Counted from the stretch's first letter, positions 6,870 through 14,786 are shown. The stretch: 64,000 nucleotides of DNA from UBA668 sp963720695 (GCA_963720695.1 CAVRGG010000001.1:248001-312000); one strand, 5' to 3'. Program-made: numbers and translations. Notes: generated by a model from the letters alone, not told the origin.

Positions 6870-7796
6870 TCAGCGGCGGCTGGCGAGGTAGGCGCCCACG
6901 AGCGCGATGGCGCAGCCCAGCACCGACAGCACCTCCACCGCCTCATGGCGCACGAGCGCGCCGAGGAGCAGTGACACCACCGGGATCAGGTACACGCTCG
7001 CCGAGGCCCTGCTGCTGCCGAGCCGACCCGCGTTGGCGGCCATCGTCACGTAGGCGAGCGCGGTACCGAGCGACCCGAGTGCCACCATCGCCCAGAACGC
7101 ACTCCACGTGAAGTGCACCTTGCCGATCTGGGTGAGGCCGATCGGCGCGGTGATGACCAGCGCCACGGCCTGCACTCGCCACATCAGCACCAGGCTCCCG
7201 TACCGCTGCTGCAGCGGGACCGCGGCATTGAGGGCGAACCCGTAGAACGTGAGTGCGAGGAAGATCAACCCGATGCCGCCCCACGAGTTGTCGCCGCCAC
7301 CCGAGGGCAGGGCGATGAGCACGACCCCTGCGAACCCGATCGCCAACCCGAGGATCTGCCCGCGTCGTGGCAGGCGGCGGGCCAGGAACGCGGCGACGAC
7401 GGTGACGAAGATCGGTGTCGCCCCGTTGAGCATCCCGGTGACCGACGACGACACGTGCTGCTCGGCGAACGGGAAGAGCGACAGCGGGATCGCCATCCAG
7501 ATCACGCCCAGTACGACGACTCTCCAGCGGTCGGCAGGGTCGATGCGACCCTTGCGCGCAGCGGGGAACATCGCGAGCGTGAGGAACCCGAACGCGATCC
7601 TGATCGGGGTGATGAGCGCGGCCGGGAACGCATCGAGGCCCTCGGCGATGAAGAAGAACGAGGTGCCCCACACCGCACCCGGGACCGCCCAGCGCGCCCA
7701 GTCGACGGCACCCATCGACGGGTGGGCTGCTGCGGATGCTGCCACTCCGGCGGCGGGGGCGGGGGACGTCACGAGCGTGGAGGTTACGAGTGTCAC
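6870..7796 (-). CDS. EamA/DMT-family transporter
   Basis: 308-residue inner-membrane protein with about ten predicted hydrophobic helices arranged as two EamA repeats (first from WARWAVPGAVWGTSFFFIAEGL, split across helix 1; second from IGLIFLALTFYGFALNA). Members of the drug/metabolite transporter superfamily export small metabolites; the substrate cannot be told from sequence. ATG 7796 gives a 30-residue Ala/Thr-rich leader; an internal ATG (MGAVDWARW) is possible. Divergent from the LLM flavoprotein gene, whose promoter lies immediately to its right. Confidence 0.82.
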   Translation of the reverse strand: MTLVTSTLVTSPAPAAGVAASAAAHPSMGAVDWARWAVPGAVWGTSFFFIAEGLDAFPAALITPIRIAFGFLTLAMFPAARKGRIDPADRWRVVVLGVIWMAIPLSLFPFAEQHVSSSVTGMLNGATPIFVTVVAAFLARRLPRRGQILGLAIGFAGVVLIALPSGGGDNSWGGIGLIFLALTFYGFALNAAVPLQQRYGSLVLMWRVQAVALVITAPIGLTQIGKVHFTWSAFWAMVALGSLGTALAYVTMAANAGRLGSSRASASVYLIPVVSLLLGALVRHEAVEVLSVLGCAIALVGAYLASRR

Positions 7797-7830
7797 TCCC
7801 GATCGACGAGCGGATTTCGGACAACGTGAT

Positions 7831-7836
7831 TACTCT
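7831..7836 (+). promoter_or_regulatory. -10 box (TACTCT) six bases before ATG 7843
   Basis: TACTCT matches TANNNT and ends exactly six bases before ATG 7843, implying a leaderless transcript for the LLM gene. Confidence 0.5.
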
Positions 7837-7842
7837 CCGAGT

Positions 7843-8771
7843 ATGCGTCCGTTCCGGTTCGGGTACCAGGTGTCCCACGTGGGTGATGCGGACCTGCGCG
7901 ACCAGGCCAGACGCGCCGAGGCCGCCGGCTTCGACGTCATCCACACCTGGGACCACCAGGTGCCGGGTTGGTCGCCCACACTGCCGTTGCTGGCGATGGC
8001 GGAAGTGACCGAGCACATCCGTCTGTGCCCGCTGGTGATCAACAACGACTTCCATCACCCGGTGCTCCTCGCCGCGGAGTACGTGCATCTCGACCACCTC
8101 ACCGAGGGCCGGGTCGAGCTCGGGCATCGGGGCGGGCCACTCGTTCACCGAGTACACGGCGATCGGGATGCGGTTCGACCCTCCGAAGGTGCGCAAGGCC
8201 CGCCTCGCCGAGTCGGTCGAGATCATCAGCCGCCTCCTCGCCGGCGAGACCGTCACCTACGACGGCGACCACTACCACCTGCGCGACGTGGCGCCGATGC
8301 AGCCCTACCAGGCGCGCCTGCCGTTGCTCGTGGGGGTGAACGGACCCGCGGCGCTGTCGCACGCCGCCGCGCTACGCGGACACGATCGGGCTGATGATGC
8401 TCGGCCGGACGCTGGCGGACGGCCACCGCCACGAGGTGCGCTGGCAGGCCGACCGACTCGATGCCACGGTCGCCCACATCCGCGCCAGCGAGTCGGGTCG
8501 CACCGAACCGGTCGAGCTGAACGCGCTCGTCCAGGCGGTCACCGTCACCGACGATCGAGCCGGAGCGCTGCACGAGTTGGTCGAGGGCATCGAGGGGCTG
8601 GGCCTCGAGGACGCCGAGACCACGCCGTTCCTCGCCATCGGCACCGTCGACGAGATCGCCGAGCACCTCGTGCGCTGCCGGCAGCGGTGGGACATCAACT
8701 ACTTCTCGGTGCGCTCGATCGAGGAGTTCGCGCCGGTGATCGAGCGGTTGAAGGCGCTGGACGGATCCTGA
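7843..8771 (+). CDS. LLM-class (F420-type) oxidoreductase, two frameshifts
   Basis: Luciferase-like monooxygenase fold protein of about 309 residues, read in three frames. Segment 1 starts MRPFRFGYQVSHVGDADLRD and includes WDHQVPGWSPTLPLLAMAE; an extra base near 8122-8124 shifts it to segment 2 (MRFDPPKVRKARLAES, LLAGETVTYDGDHY); another near 8361-8370 shifts to segment 3 (YADTIGLMMLGR to IERLKALDGS). Both are repaired by deleting one base. The F420-dependent TIGR03621-like subgroup is plausible for an actinobacterium, but the cofactor is inferred. As sequenced, no single frame makes the protein. Confidence 0.75.
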
Positions 8772-8784
8772 GTTCGGTGGTAAC

Positions 8785-8804
8785 CTACAACCGAATGGTT
8801 GTAG
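8785..8804. promoter_or_regulatory. ArsR-type operator palindrome over a start codon
   Basis: CTACAACC-GAAT-GGTTGTAG, perfect 8-bp arms. An ATG at 8795 lies inside it, followed by GTTGTAGAT (MVVD), and TAACCT (8781-8786) precedes it as a possible -10 box. The layout suggests self-repression by the ArsR protein encoded next. Confidence 0.6.
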
Positions 8805-8850
8805 ATCGAGACGCCCGAACCGACACGAGCCCGACGTCGAGCCGCAGCAC

Positions 8851-9171
8851 GTGGACCAGATGTTCCACGCCCTGGCCGACGCCACCCGGCGCGACATCGT
8901 CACCCGGGTCCTGCAGCGCGAATGGTCGGTGTCGGCGCTCGCCCGTGAGTACCCGATGAGCTTCGCCGCGGTGCAGAAGCACGTCGCCGTGCTGGAGCGG
9001 GCAGGCCTCGTCACCAAGCAGCGCCACGGGCGCGAGCAGCTGGTGCGGGCCGACATCGACACGGTCCGCCGGGCGTCGACCGTCCTCGACCACTTCGAAG
9101 CCATCTGGCGGAGCCGGATGGAACGCTTCGGCGAACTCCTCGCCGAACCCGAGAAAGGAACAGATCCATGA
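8851..9171 (+). CDS. ArsR-family transcriptional regulator
   Basis: Winged-helix repressor of 106 residues from GTG 8851 (VDQMFHALADATRRDIV). The HTH is VSALAREYPMSFAAVQKHVAVLERAGLV, broken here at its turn, followed by a wing (KQRHGREQLVRAD). No metal-site Cys pair is visible, as expected for the ArsR group paired with SRPBCC proteins. The true start is probably ATG 8795 inside the upstream palindrome (MVVDRDARTD), but that frame does not join this one without one added base, so a missing base between 8800 and 8850 is suspected. The stop overlaps the downstream SRPBCC gene by four bases. Confidence 0.82.
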   Translation: MDQMFHALADATRRDIVTRVLQREWSVSALAREYPMSFAAVQKHVAVLERAGLVTKQRHGREQLVRADIDTVRRASTVLDHFEAIWRSRMERFGELLAEPEKGTDP

Positions 9172-9659
9172 CCGTCATCGACATCCGCAAGGACACCGAG
9201 AACCTGACAATGACCGTCACCGCCGAGTTCGACGCTCCCGTGGAGCGGGTGTGGCAGATGTGGGACGACCCGCGCCGCCTCGAGCGGTGGTGGGGTCCGC
9301 CGTCGCATCCGGCGACCGTCGTCGACCACGAGTTGGCCCCCGGCGGGAGCGTCACCTACTACATGACCAGCCCCGAGGGCGACAAGTACCACGGCTGGTG
9401 GCGGGTCCTGGCCGTCGCGGCGCCTCGGTCGTTGCAGTTCCAGGACGGCTTCGCCGACGACTCGGGCACGCCCAACCCGGACATGCCGGTGACGACGGCC
9501 GATGTGCACCTCGAGCCCCGCGCCGAGGGTGGCACGCGAATGAGCATCGCCACGACCTTCTCGTCGCTCGAGCAGATGGAGCAGCTCATGGAGATGGGCA
9601 TGGAAGAGGGCTTGAAGGCGGCGATGGGTCAGATCGACGGCTTGCTCGTCGCAGCCTGA
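9168..9659 (+). CDS. SRPBCC (AHSA1-type) domain protein
   Basis: 163 residues. FDAPVERVWQMWDDPRRLERWWGPP near residues 23-47 (given here in two halves, FDAPVERVWQ and RLERWWGPP) is the hallmark of Activator-of-Hsp90-ATPase-1-like START-fold proteins; the C-terminal helix is MEEGLKAAMGQIDGLL. These proteins bind hydrophobic ligands and commonly follow an ArsR repressor in a two-gene operon, exactly as here (ATGA overlap at 9168-9171). A ribosome site (gagaaagga) lies before ATG 9168. Ligand unknown. Confidence 0.85.
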   Translation: MTVIDIRKDTENLTMTVTAEFDAPVERVWQMWDDPRRLERWWGPPSHPATVVDHELAPGGSVTYYMTSPEGDKYHGWWRVLAVAAPRSLQFQDGFADDSGTPNPDMPVTTADVHLEPRAEGGTRMSIATTFSSLEQMEQLMEMGMEEGLKAAMGQIDGLLVAA

Positions 9660-9667
9660 GGGCGCAG

Positions 9668-9703
9668 CGACGCGTCACTCAACGACGCGTCGCTCAACGA
9701 CGC
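9668..9703. repeat. 15-bp tandem repeat, 2.4 copies
   Basis: Units CGACGCGTCACTCAA (9668-9682), CGACGCGTCGCTCAA (9683-9697) and CGACGC. Straddles the stop codon of the convergent kinase gene; on that strand it would encode SLSDA repeats. Confidence 0.7.
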
Positions 9704-10627
9704 AGGATGGAGGCCAGGCGCACGTCCGGCTCGGGGCGTGCGCCGAGATGCTCGATCACCCACGCCGAGATCGTGGTGGCGAACCGGGCAGCGGCCACGG
9801 CGTCGTGGTGCTCGAGGTAGTGCGCCAGGAACGCCCCGGCGAACGAGTCGCCCGCCCCCGTCGCATCGACGAGGTTGTTCGTGCCGGCGGGGATGTGCGT
9901 GGCGACGCCGTCCTCGTACACGAGGGCCCCGTCGGCGTCGAGCTTCAGCATGATCAGCGCGCCCGGGTAGAGGTCGGCCAGCGCGGTCGCGATCGCCACC
10001 GGGTCCGTGAGGCCACCGGTCAGCATCGTGCCCTCTTCCTTGTTGGGCAGGAGGATGTCGATGCCCAGATCCTGGGTGACCGAGAGGAACAGCTCGACGC
10101 CCATCTCCCCGATCATCTGGAACGAGCCGGGATCGAACGACAGCGTCGCTCCCGCGGCGTGCGCGGTGAACGCCGCGGAGCGTGCCGCGGCTCTGGGCGG
10201 GTCGATGAAGAACGACCACGCGGTGAGGTGCAGGTGGCGCGCCCTGCGTGATGACCGCGCGGGGCAGCTCCGAGGGGAGCAGGTAGAAGTCGGCGCCGTG
10301 GCCCGACACCATCGAACGTTCCCCGGTGTGGTCGACGAACACCGCGACCGACCCGGTGAGGTGCGCCTCGGTCTCCACGAAGTGGGCGACGACACGCTCG
10401 CGCTCGAGGTCCTCCTGGGCGAGCTGGCCGAACCGGTCGCGGCCGATCTTGCCGATGAACTCGGTGGGCTGGCCGGCTCGGCTGGCCCACACCGCCACGT
10501 TCGCGGCGCTGCCGCCGGGGGTCAGCATCACCTCGCCGAAGGTGTCGCCGCCGCGGAGGAGCTCGCTGTTGGTTCGGATGAGCACGTCCCAGGCGAAGTC
10601 GCCGACGACGCACATGGGCGCTGGCAC
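9694..10627 (-). CDS. PfkB-family carbohydrate kinase, frame-shifted
   Basis: Ribokinase-like sugar or nucleoside kinase of about 310 residues. N-terminal half: MCVVGDFAWDVLIRT, GGDTFGEVMLTPGGSAANVA (PfkB signature 1 area) and GKIGRDRFGQ. An extra base near 10238-10245 breaks the frame in PRAVITQG; the other frame continues RHLHLTAWSFF to DATGAGDSFAGAFLAHY, the PfkB signature 2 with the catalytic Asp of GAGD. GTG 10627 is preferred as start because TACCGT lies seven bases before it; ATG 10615 is the alternative. Substrate not predictable. Confidence 0.78.
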
Positions 10628-10644
10628 GGCGGGCACGGTAACAG

Positions 10645-11226
10645 CTAGCCGATCGACCGCAACAGGACCTCGCCGCGCGGGGACAGCCGGTAGCCGACGT
10701 CGAGGCTCTCGGTCAGGCCCAGCTCCTTGAGCTTGCGGACGTTGATCTTGAACGCGGGGCGCTCCTGGCCGGCGTGACGGGCGAGCGCGGTGCTGACCAC
10801 GCCGGGGTACTTCTCGATGAGGCGCAGGGTGGAGCGCGTCCACGGCCCGGTCGGGGAGCGGGCGTCGAGACGATCGAGACGGACCCGCAGTGCGGCGACC
10901 TCGTCGGCGGTCAACTCGGCCTGCTCGCGGCGCTCGGCGCGGTCGTCGCGGCCGGCGTAGCGGAACTCGACACGCCACACCATCTGGTCCGCGGCGGGTG
11001 AGCCCAGGCGGACCAGCAGCCGGTCCAGCGTTCCCTCGCCGGCCGCCACCGCGTCCACCTCGGTCAGCTCACCGACCGCGACCTGGCGCACGTCGGTGGC
11101 CTCCAGCAACATGCCGGCGACCCGATAGCGCCCGCCGCTCTTGGCCTGCGGTCTCGACCAGGTGCGCACCGTGACGGTGATGGAACCGTCGGCGATCCCC
11201 GGCCAGGCATCGGCGGTGAACAGCAA
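10645..11226 (-). CDS. ASCH-like domain protein
   Basis: 193 residues starting at a TTG (LFTADAWPGIADG). The first about 70 residues, with AWPGIADGSITVTVRTW, GRYRVAGMLLEATDV and the valine-rich strands, read like the ASCH beta-barrel, an RNA-binding fold related to PUA. The C-terminal 60 residues (KINVRKLKELGLTESLDVGYRLSPRG) look like a winged-helix. ASCH is my best guess, not certain. TTG is chosen because it lies three bases after the stop of the upstream LysE gene, suggesting an operon and coupling. Confidence 0.55.
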   Translation of the reverse strand: MLFTADAWPGIADGSITVTVRTWSRPQAKSGGRYRVAGMLLEATDVRQVAVGELTEVDAVAAGEGTLDRLLVRLGSPAADQMVWRVEFRYAGRDDRAERREQAELTADEVAALRVRLDRLDARSPTGPWTRSTLRLIEKYPGVVSTALARHAGQERPAFKINVRKLKELGLTESLDVGYRLSPRGEVLLRSIG

Positions 11227-11229
11227 CGC

Positions 11230-11871
11230 TCAGTGCTTCCTCGTCGTCGTCGATGCGGACGTGGCGGCGACCAGCCCGAGCCCGATGAACACGGTGCCCG
11301 CCACCCATCGCCGCACGAAGGGGAGTGAGCGGCCCCGCAGCAGCACCTCGCGCAGGCTGCTCGCCATCAGCGAGTAGGTGCTGTCGGTGCACGCACCGAT
11401 GAGCACGAACACCATCCCGAGCACGAACGCCTGCACTCCCGGCCGGCCGTGGTCGGGACGGATGAACTGGGGCAGGAAGGAGAGGAAGAACAGGGCCACC
11501 TTCGGGTTCAGCACGTTGACGACGATGCCCTGGGTGAAGGCCCGTCGTGGCGTGACCCCGGAGCTGGTCGGATCGATGACCGAGGGCGCCTGGGTGAGCG
11601 TGCGGATGCCGACGTAGACCAGGTACGCCGCGCCGAGCCACTTGATCGTGTTGAACGCCGCCGCCGAGGTGGCCAGGACCGCGCTGAGACCGACCGACGC
11701 GGCGAGCACGTGCACCATGTTGCCGAGGGTCACGCCGGCGACTGCGGCGAGCCCGGCCGAGCGGCCGTCGCGCACGCTGCTGTTGACGATGTAGAGCACC
11801 GCCGGCCCGGGGATGATGAGGAGGATGAACGCGGCGGTCGCGAAGGTGGCGACGATGGATGCGCTGGGCAT
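11230..11871 (-). CDS. LysE/RhtB-family amino-acid exporter
   Basis: 213-residue membrane protein with six hydrophobic helices. The family signature is clear: FILLIIPGPAVLYIVNSSVRDGR after helix 1 (read as FILLIIPGPAVLYIV plus NSSVRDGR), GVTLGNMVHVLAASVGLSAV, and NVLNPKVALFFLSFLPQF. LysE-type proteins export amino acids such as lysine, threonine or homoserine; the substrate is not predictable. A TAGAGT box lies eight bases before ATG 11871. It heads a likely two-gene operon with the ASCH-like gene. Confidence 0.88.
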   Translation of the reverse strand: MPSASIVATFATAAFILLIIPGPAVLYIVNSSVRDGRSAGLAAVAGVTLGNMVHVLAASVGLSAVLATSAAAFNTIKWLGAAYLVYVGIRTLTQAPSVIDPTSSGVTPRRAFTQGIVVNVLNPKVALFFLSFLPQFIRPDHGRPGVQAFVLGMVFVLIGACTDSTYSLMASSLREVLLRGRSLPFVRRWVAGTVFIGLGLVAATSASTTTRKH

Positions 11872-11890
11872 GAGGCGGGACTCTATTCGG

Positions 11891-12373
11891 TCAGATCCCC
11901 ACGTCGACGGGTGGATTCGGTGGGCCGTCGAGCCGGAGTCGGGCCAGGTGGTCGTGGAGCGACTCGGGCACGAACGGCAGGCCCGGTCGCAGGTCGTCGA
12001 TCGCCCACCACCGCACCTCGAACAGGTACTCCGCGTTCAGTTCCGCCCACGACAGCCGGGGCACGGGGTCGAACGTCTCGGTGCGCACGAGGTAGATGCG
12101 CTCGCGCTGGCCGTCGTAGCGGCCATCGATGAACGGGATGATGTGGAGGCGGTCCCAGACGTGCGGGCCGATCACCGCGTCGGCGAGTCCGAGCTCCTCG
12201 GCCAACTCGCGACGGAGTGCGTCGTGGTCGGATTCGCCGGGCTCGATCCCGCCGCCGGGCAGTGCCCAGCGCACACCCGTGACCGGGAACTCGAAGCGGA
12301 CCAGCAGCACCCGATCGTCGGGGTCGAGCACCAGCGCACGCACCGCCTCGCGGATGCGCAGGCCGTCGGTCAT
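11891..12373 (-). CDS. Nudix hydrolase
   Basis: 160-residue Nudix hydrolase. The Nudix box GX5EX7REUXEEXGU is complete: GGGIEPGESDHDALRRELAEELG, split here as GGGIEPGESDHDAL and RRELAEELG, around residues 40-62. The region after it (HIIPFIDGRYDGQRERIYLV) fits MutT/8-oxo-dGTPase-like or ADP-ribose-type members, but substrate is open. Start ATG 12373 overlaps the stop of the DUF3039 gene by four bases, indicating one transcript. Confidence 0.9.
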   Translation of the reverse strand: MTDGLRIREAVRALVLDPDDRVLLVRFEFPVTGVRWALPGGGIEPGESDHDALRRELAEELGLADAVIGPHVWDRLHIIPFIDGRYDGQRERIYLVRTETFDPVPRLSWAELNAEYLFEVRWWAIDDLRPGLPFVPESLHDHLARLRLDGPPNPPVDVGI

Positions 12374-12654
12374 TCGTCGGGTTGGTCGTTGAGGCCGTCG
12401 TTGAAGGCCTTGTACATCTCGTAGATGCCCTTGCACTTCTCGCACAGGGGAAGCTGCTTGGGGTCGCGCGACGGCACCCAGACATGGCCGCAGAGCGCCT
12501 CCAACGGCGTGCCGTAGATCCGCGCCTCGAGCACCTTGGCGGCCGCGTTCTCGCCGGGGTCGGTCTTGACGATGTGCGCCGAGACGGGTTCCCCCGTCTG
12601 CAGCACTTCCTCCGTGTCCGGGGTGAGGGTGGGGAGAGGGGCGACCGAGCTCAC
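12370..12654 (-). CDS. DUF3039 domain protein
   Basis: 94-residue actinobacterial protein from GTG 12654. It matches DUF3039 by the segment EARIYGTPLEALCGHVWVPSRDP followed by CEKCKGIYE: a CGHxW motif and a CxxC pair probably forming a zinc site (C55, H57, C71, C74 approximately). Function unknown; it is nearly universal in actinobacteria. Followed by the Nudix gene with a four-base overlap. Confidence 0.85.
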   Translation of the reverse strand: MSSVAPLPTLTPDTEEVLQTGEPVSAHIVKTDPGENAAAKVLEARIYGTPLEALCGHVWVPSRDPKQLPLCEKCKGIYEMYKAFNDGLNDQPDE

Positions 12655-12695
12655 GAGTACCAGTCAATCACAGTCCCGCGGTACCATGACGGGCG

Positions 12696-12921
12696 ATGCC
12701 GCTCTACGAGTTCAAGTGCCGCACGTGCGACGACACGTTCGAGGTCCGTCGCCCGATGAGCGAAGCCGGCGACCCGGCCACCTGCCCGGAAGGGCACGAG
12801 GGGGCCGTGCGGTTGCTCTCGGTGTTCGCCAGCGTCGGAGCCTCCGGTGCAGCGTCCGCCGGCACCCGCTGCTCGCCCCGCCGGTGGCGGCTGCGGCGGC
12901 GCCTGCGCCTGCGCGCACTAG
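12696..12921 (+). CDS. FmdB-family zinc-ribbon protein, frame-shifted
   Basis: Small putative regulatory zinc-ribbon protein: MPLYEFKCRTCDDTFEVRRPM with CRTC, then TCPEGH. Removing one C from the CCC at 12863-12866 restores the family's Gly/Cys-rich tail (RPAGGGCGGACACAH) and a stop TAG at 12919-12921, for 74 residues. Without the repair the frame runs on into Arg-rich nonsense. TACCAT lies eight bases before the ATG. Its stop overlaps the convergent HD-domain gene by four bases. Confidence 0.75.
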
Positions 12922-13551
12922 TTCGCGCGCAGCGACGCCAGCTCGGCGGTGAGGTTGGCCCGCGCCCGTGCCTCGCGTTCGCGGCGCATCGCCTCGGTGT
13001 GGAAGATCATCGGCGCATCGAGGAACCGCCGGAGCACTGCGGTGCGTCCGACCGTCCATTGGGCTGCGTCGACATGGGCGTACTCGGCGCGGACACCGGC
13101 GACGTAGGCCGTGTAGTCCTTCGTGTCGGCGCCGAGGATCGCGAGGTCTGCGTCGACGAGCACCTTCTCGTCGGGGGCGGTCGGGTGCGTGTGTCGCCGT
13201 GGCGAGCACCAGACGATGGACGACCGAGGCTCGATCGGCGGGCCACCCGACCCGATCCGCGGCCCGTGCGGCGAGGGCCGCGCTCACCGCTTCGTTGTCC
13301 GAACGCGTCGGGTCGTACACCGCGTCGTGGTAGAGCGCCGCGAGGCGTATCGCCGGCAGGTCGAGGTGATCGGCCGGGAACGACGCCGCCAGCGTGTCGA
13401 CGTGGCGAAGGACCCACATGACGTGCGTGGTCGTGTGGTAGCGGCGGTGGGGCTCGCGATGGCGGGCCAGGAGATCGTCGAGCATCATCTGGTGCTCTGT
13501 GCCGGCGAGGTGCTGCCACGCGGCGCGGAGTTCGACCTCGGGCGTGCTCAT
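12918..13551 (-). CDS. HD-superfamily metal-dependent phosphohydrolase, frame-shifted
   Basis: About 210 residues. N-terminal frame: MSTPEVELRAAWQHL, RRYHTTTHVMWVLRHV and AALYHDAVYDPTRSDNE, the YHN-x-xH and HD metal-ligand motifs of the predicted metal-dependent HD phosphohydrolases. A run of five G (13173-13177, plus strand) appears to hold one extra base; deleting it joins ATHAPDRP to DEKVLVDADLAILGAD and on to the end at 12918. TACGAT ends exactly six bases before ATG 13551. Substrate unknown, likely a nucleotide. Confidence 0.78.
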
Positions 13552-13557
13552 GGTGTG

Positions 13558-13563
13558 ATCGTA
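13558..13563 (-). promoter_or_regulatory. -10 box (TACGAT) six bases before ATG 13551
   Basis: On the minus strand TACGAT matches TANNNT and ends six bases before the HD gene's ATG. The overlapping plus-strand TCGTAT (13559-13564) sits six bases before ATG 13571, so the 19-base gap may serve both genes. Confidence 0.5.
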
Positions 13564-13570
13564 TGGGGCG

Positions 13571-13846
13571 ATGACGCTGCTGATCGACGAGCCCCGCTGG
13601 TGGTTCGACGGGCGCGTCTGGAGCCACCTGGTGAGCGACGAGAGCCTGGACGAACTGCACGACTTCGCCCAGCAGCTCGGCATTCCGCGCCGAGGTTTCC
13701 ACGGCGATCACTACGACGTGCCCGAGGAGTACTACCAGCACGTGGTGGAGAGCGGGGCCGTGCCGACTCCGAGCCGTGAACTCGTGCGGCGGCTGCGGGC
13801 GGCAGGCTTGCGGCTGACACCCGCCCAGCGCCGAGCGGGGGAGTGA
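13571..13846 (+). CDS. DUF4031 domain protein
   Basis: 91-residue protein. MTLLIDEPRWWFDGRVWSHLVSD, LDELHDFAQQLGIPRRGF, DHYDVPEEYY and ELVRRLRAAGLRLTP follow the DUF4031 pattern closely from start to end, at the family's normal length. Function unknown. Divergent from the HD-domain gene with only 19 bases between the start codons, and convergent with the gene that follows. Confidence 0.85.
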   Translation: MTLLIDEPRWWFDGRVWSHLVSDESLDELHDFAQQLGIPRRGFHGDHYDVPEEYYQHVVESGAVPTPSRELVRRLRAAGLRLTPAQRRAGE

Positions 13847-13854
13847 ACGAGGCG

Positions 13855-14274
13855 TCACCGGTCCCAGCGCTCTGGCTCGCCCAGGAGATCGCGCGGACAC
13901 GTCGTGCCGTGCAGTCCCATGACGTACCACTCGATGAGCTCGATGCCGTGACGAGCAGCGACCGCGCTGGCCTCCAGCCAGCGGTCGACGTCGCCAGGGA
14001 GCAGCCCGCCGATCGGACGGACGGTGGCGAGCACGAGGCCGTACGCCCACGGCACCCGCTCGCCGACTCGGGCCATGATCTCGGCCGCATCGAGCACGGC
14101 GTCGGGATCGTGCGTGTCGGCGATGGTGACGACGAGACCGCCCATTCCCTCCGGGTCGAGCAGGAACGCCAGTGTCTCGGCCCGCCGCGGGTCGGCGGCG
14201 GCGAGCGACAGGATGCGCCGGGCCTCGGCCGATGTGCGCACGGGTCTGGGCAGGGGGTGCGATGGGGCATGCAC
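13855..14274 (-). CDS. conserved hypothetical protein
   Basis: 139 residues, not named with confidence. It has a hydrophobic core segment GGLVVTIADTHDPDAVLDAA near 46-65 and GIELIEWYVMG near the C-terminus, giving an alternating alpha/beta look reminiscent of JAB/RadC-like or DUF4192-like proteins. A ribosome site (ggaggtgg) lies upstream of ATG 14274. Codon use is typical of the window, so it is probably real. Confidence 0.55.
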   Translation of the reverse strand: MHAPSHPLPRPVRTSAEARRILSLAAADPRRAETLAFLLDPEGMGGLVVTIADTHDPDAVLDAAEIMARVGERVPWAYGLVLATVRPIGGLLPGDVDRWLEASAVAARHGIELIEWYVMGLHGTTCPRDLLGEPERWDR

Positions 14275-14400
14275 GGGCCACCTCCGGTGAGTCGAGCCCG
14301 CGAGGCGGGCGCTGCGTTCGGGGGGAAGCCGTCGTGGTGAACCCTACGAAAGGGGTGTGACAGGCCTACGGGGACACGGAGCCGCGGCAGGCCGGCCAGC

Positions 14401-14406
14401 TAGTCT
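14401..14406 (+). promoter_or_regulatory. -10 box (TAGTCT) six bases before ATG 14413
   Basis: TAGTCT ends exactly six bases before the ATG of the ArsC-family gene; the same hexamer and spacing occur before ATG 21716. Supports ATG 14413 rather than the downstream GTG 14467 as the true start. Confidence 0.55.
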
Positions 14407-14412
14407 GCGGGC

Positions 14413-14769
14413 ATGGCCGACGTGACCATCTATCACAACCCGAATTGAAACTCCTCCAGCAATGCCGTGCGCATTGCCCAGGACCTCGGCGTCGACGCCG
14501 ACATCGTGTTGTACCTCAAGCAACCGCCCGACGAGGCGACGCTGCGGAGCATCATCGCCAAGCTCGAGGACCCCGTCACCGATCTTGTTCGCCGCGACAG
14601 CCTCTGGAAGAAGTTGGGGCTCACCGAAGCCGACGCCGAGACCGACGACCAGGTGGTCGCCCTGCTCCTCGCGCACAAGCAGTTGCTGCAGCGGCCGGTG
14701 GTCGTCACCAAGAAGAAGGCCATCATCGGACGGCCCAAGGATCGGGTCAGCGCGCTGCTCGGTGGCTGA
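14413..14769 (+). CDS. arsC: ArsC-family reductase, probable selenoprotein (UGA at residue 12)
   Basis: 118-residue glutaredoxin-fold arsenate reductase family protein with an in-frame TGA at codon 12 (14446-14448). Read through, it begins MADVTIYHNPN-U-NSSSNAV, placing the UGA exactly at Cys12, the catalytic cysteine of E. coli plasmid R773 ArsC. The three arginines of that enzyme are kept at the same numbers: R60 (DLVRRD), R94 (LQRPVVV) and R107 (IIGRPKD). The frame is otherwise intact to 14769. A 7-bp hairpin with a G in its loop lies just downstream, as bacterial SECIS elements require. Selenocysteine is the best reading; a nonsense mutation of TGC/TGT is the alternative. Arsenate as substrate is unproven; Spx-like or other reductase roles are possible. 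Confidence 0.75.
14455..14483 (+). promoter_or_regulatory. SECIS-like hairpin after the UGA codon
   Basis: Perfect 7-bp arms GCAATGC (14459-14465) and GCATTGC (14471-14477) close a 5-base loop CGTGC; a lower TCC/GGA stem (14455-14457 with 14481-14483) can extend it. The loop G (14467) is 19 bases after the UGA. Bacterial SECIS elements are expected to have a short apical loop with a G in its first two positions at roughly this distance. Confidence 0.6.
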
Positions 14770-14786
14770 CCTCGGGCGCGGCGCCC

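Noticed and set aside
14446..14448. Simple nonsense mutation inactivating arsC
   Set aside because: Not excluded, but less likely: the stop is precisely at the catalytic Cys, the rest of the frame is intact with all key arginines, and a SECIS-like hairpin follows.
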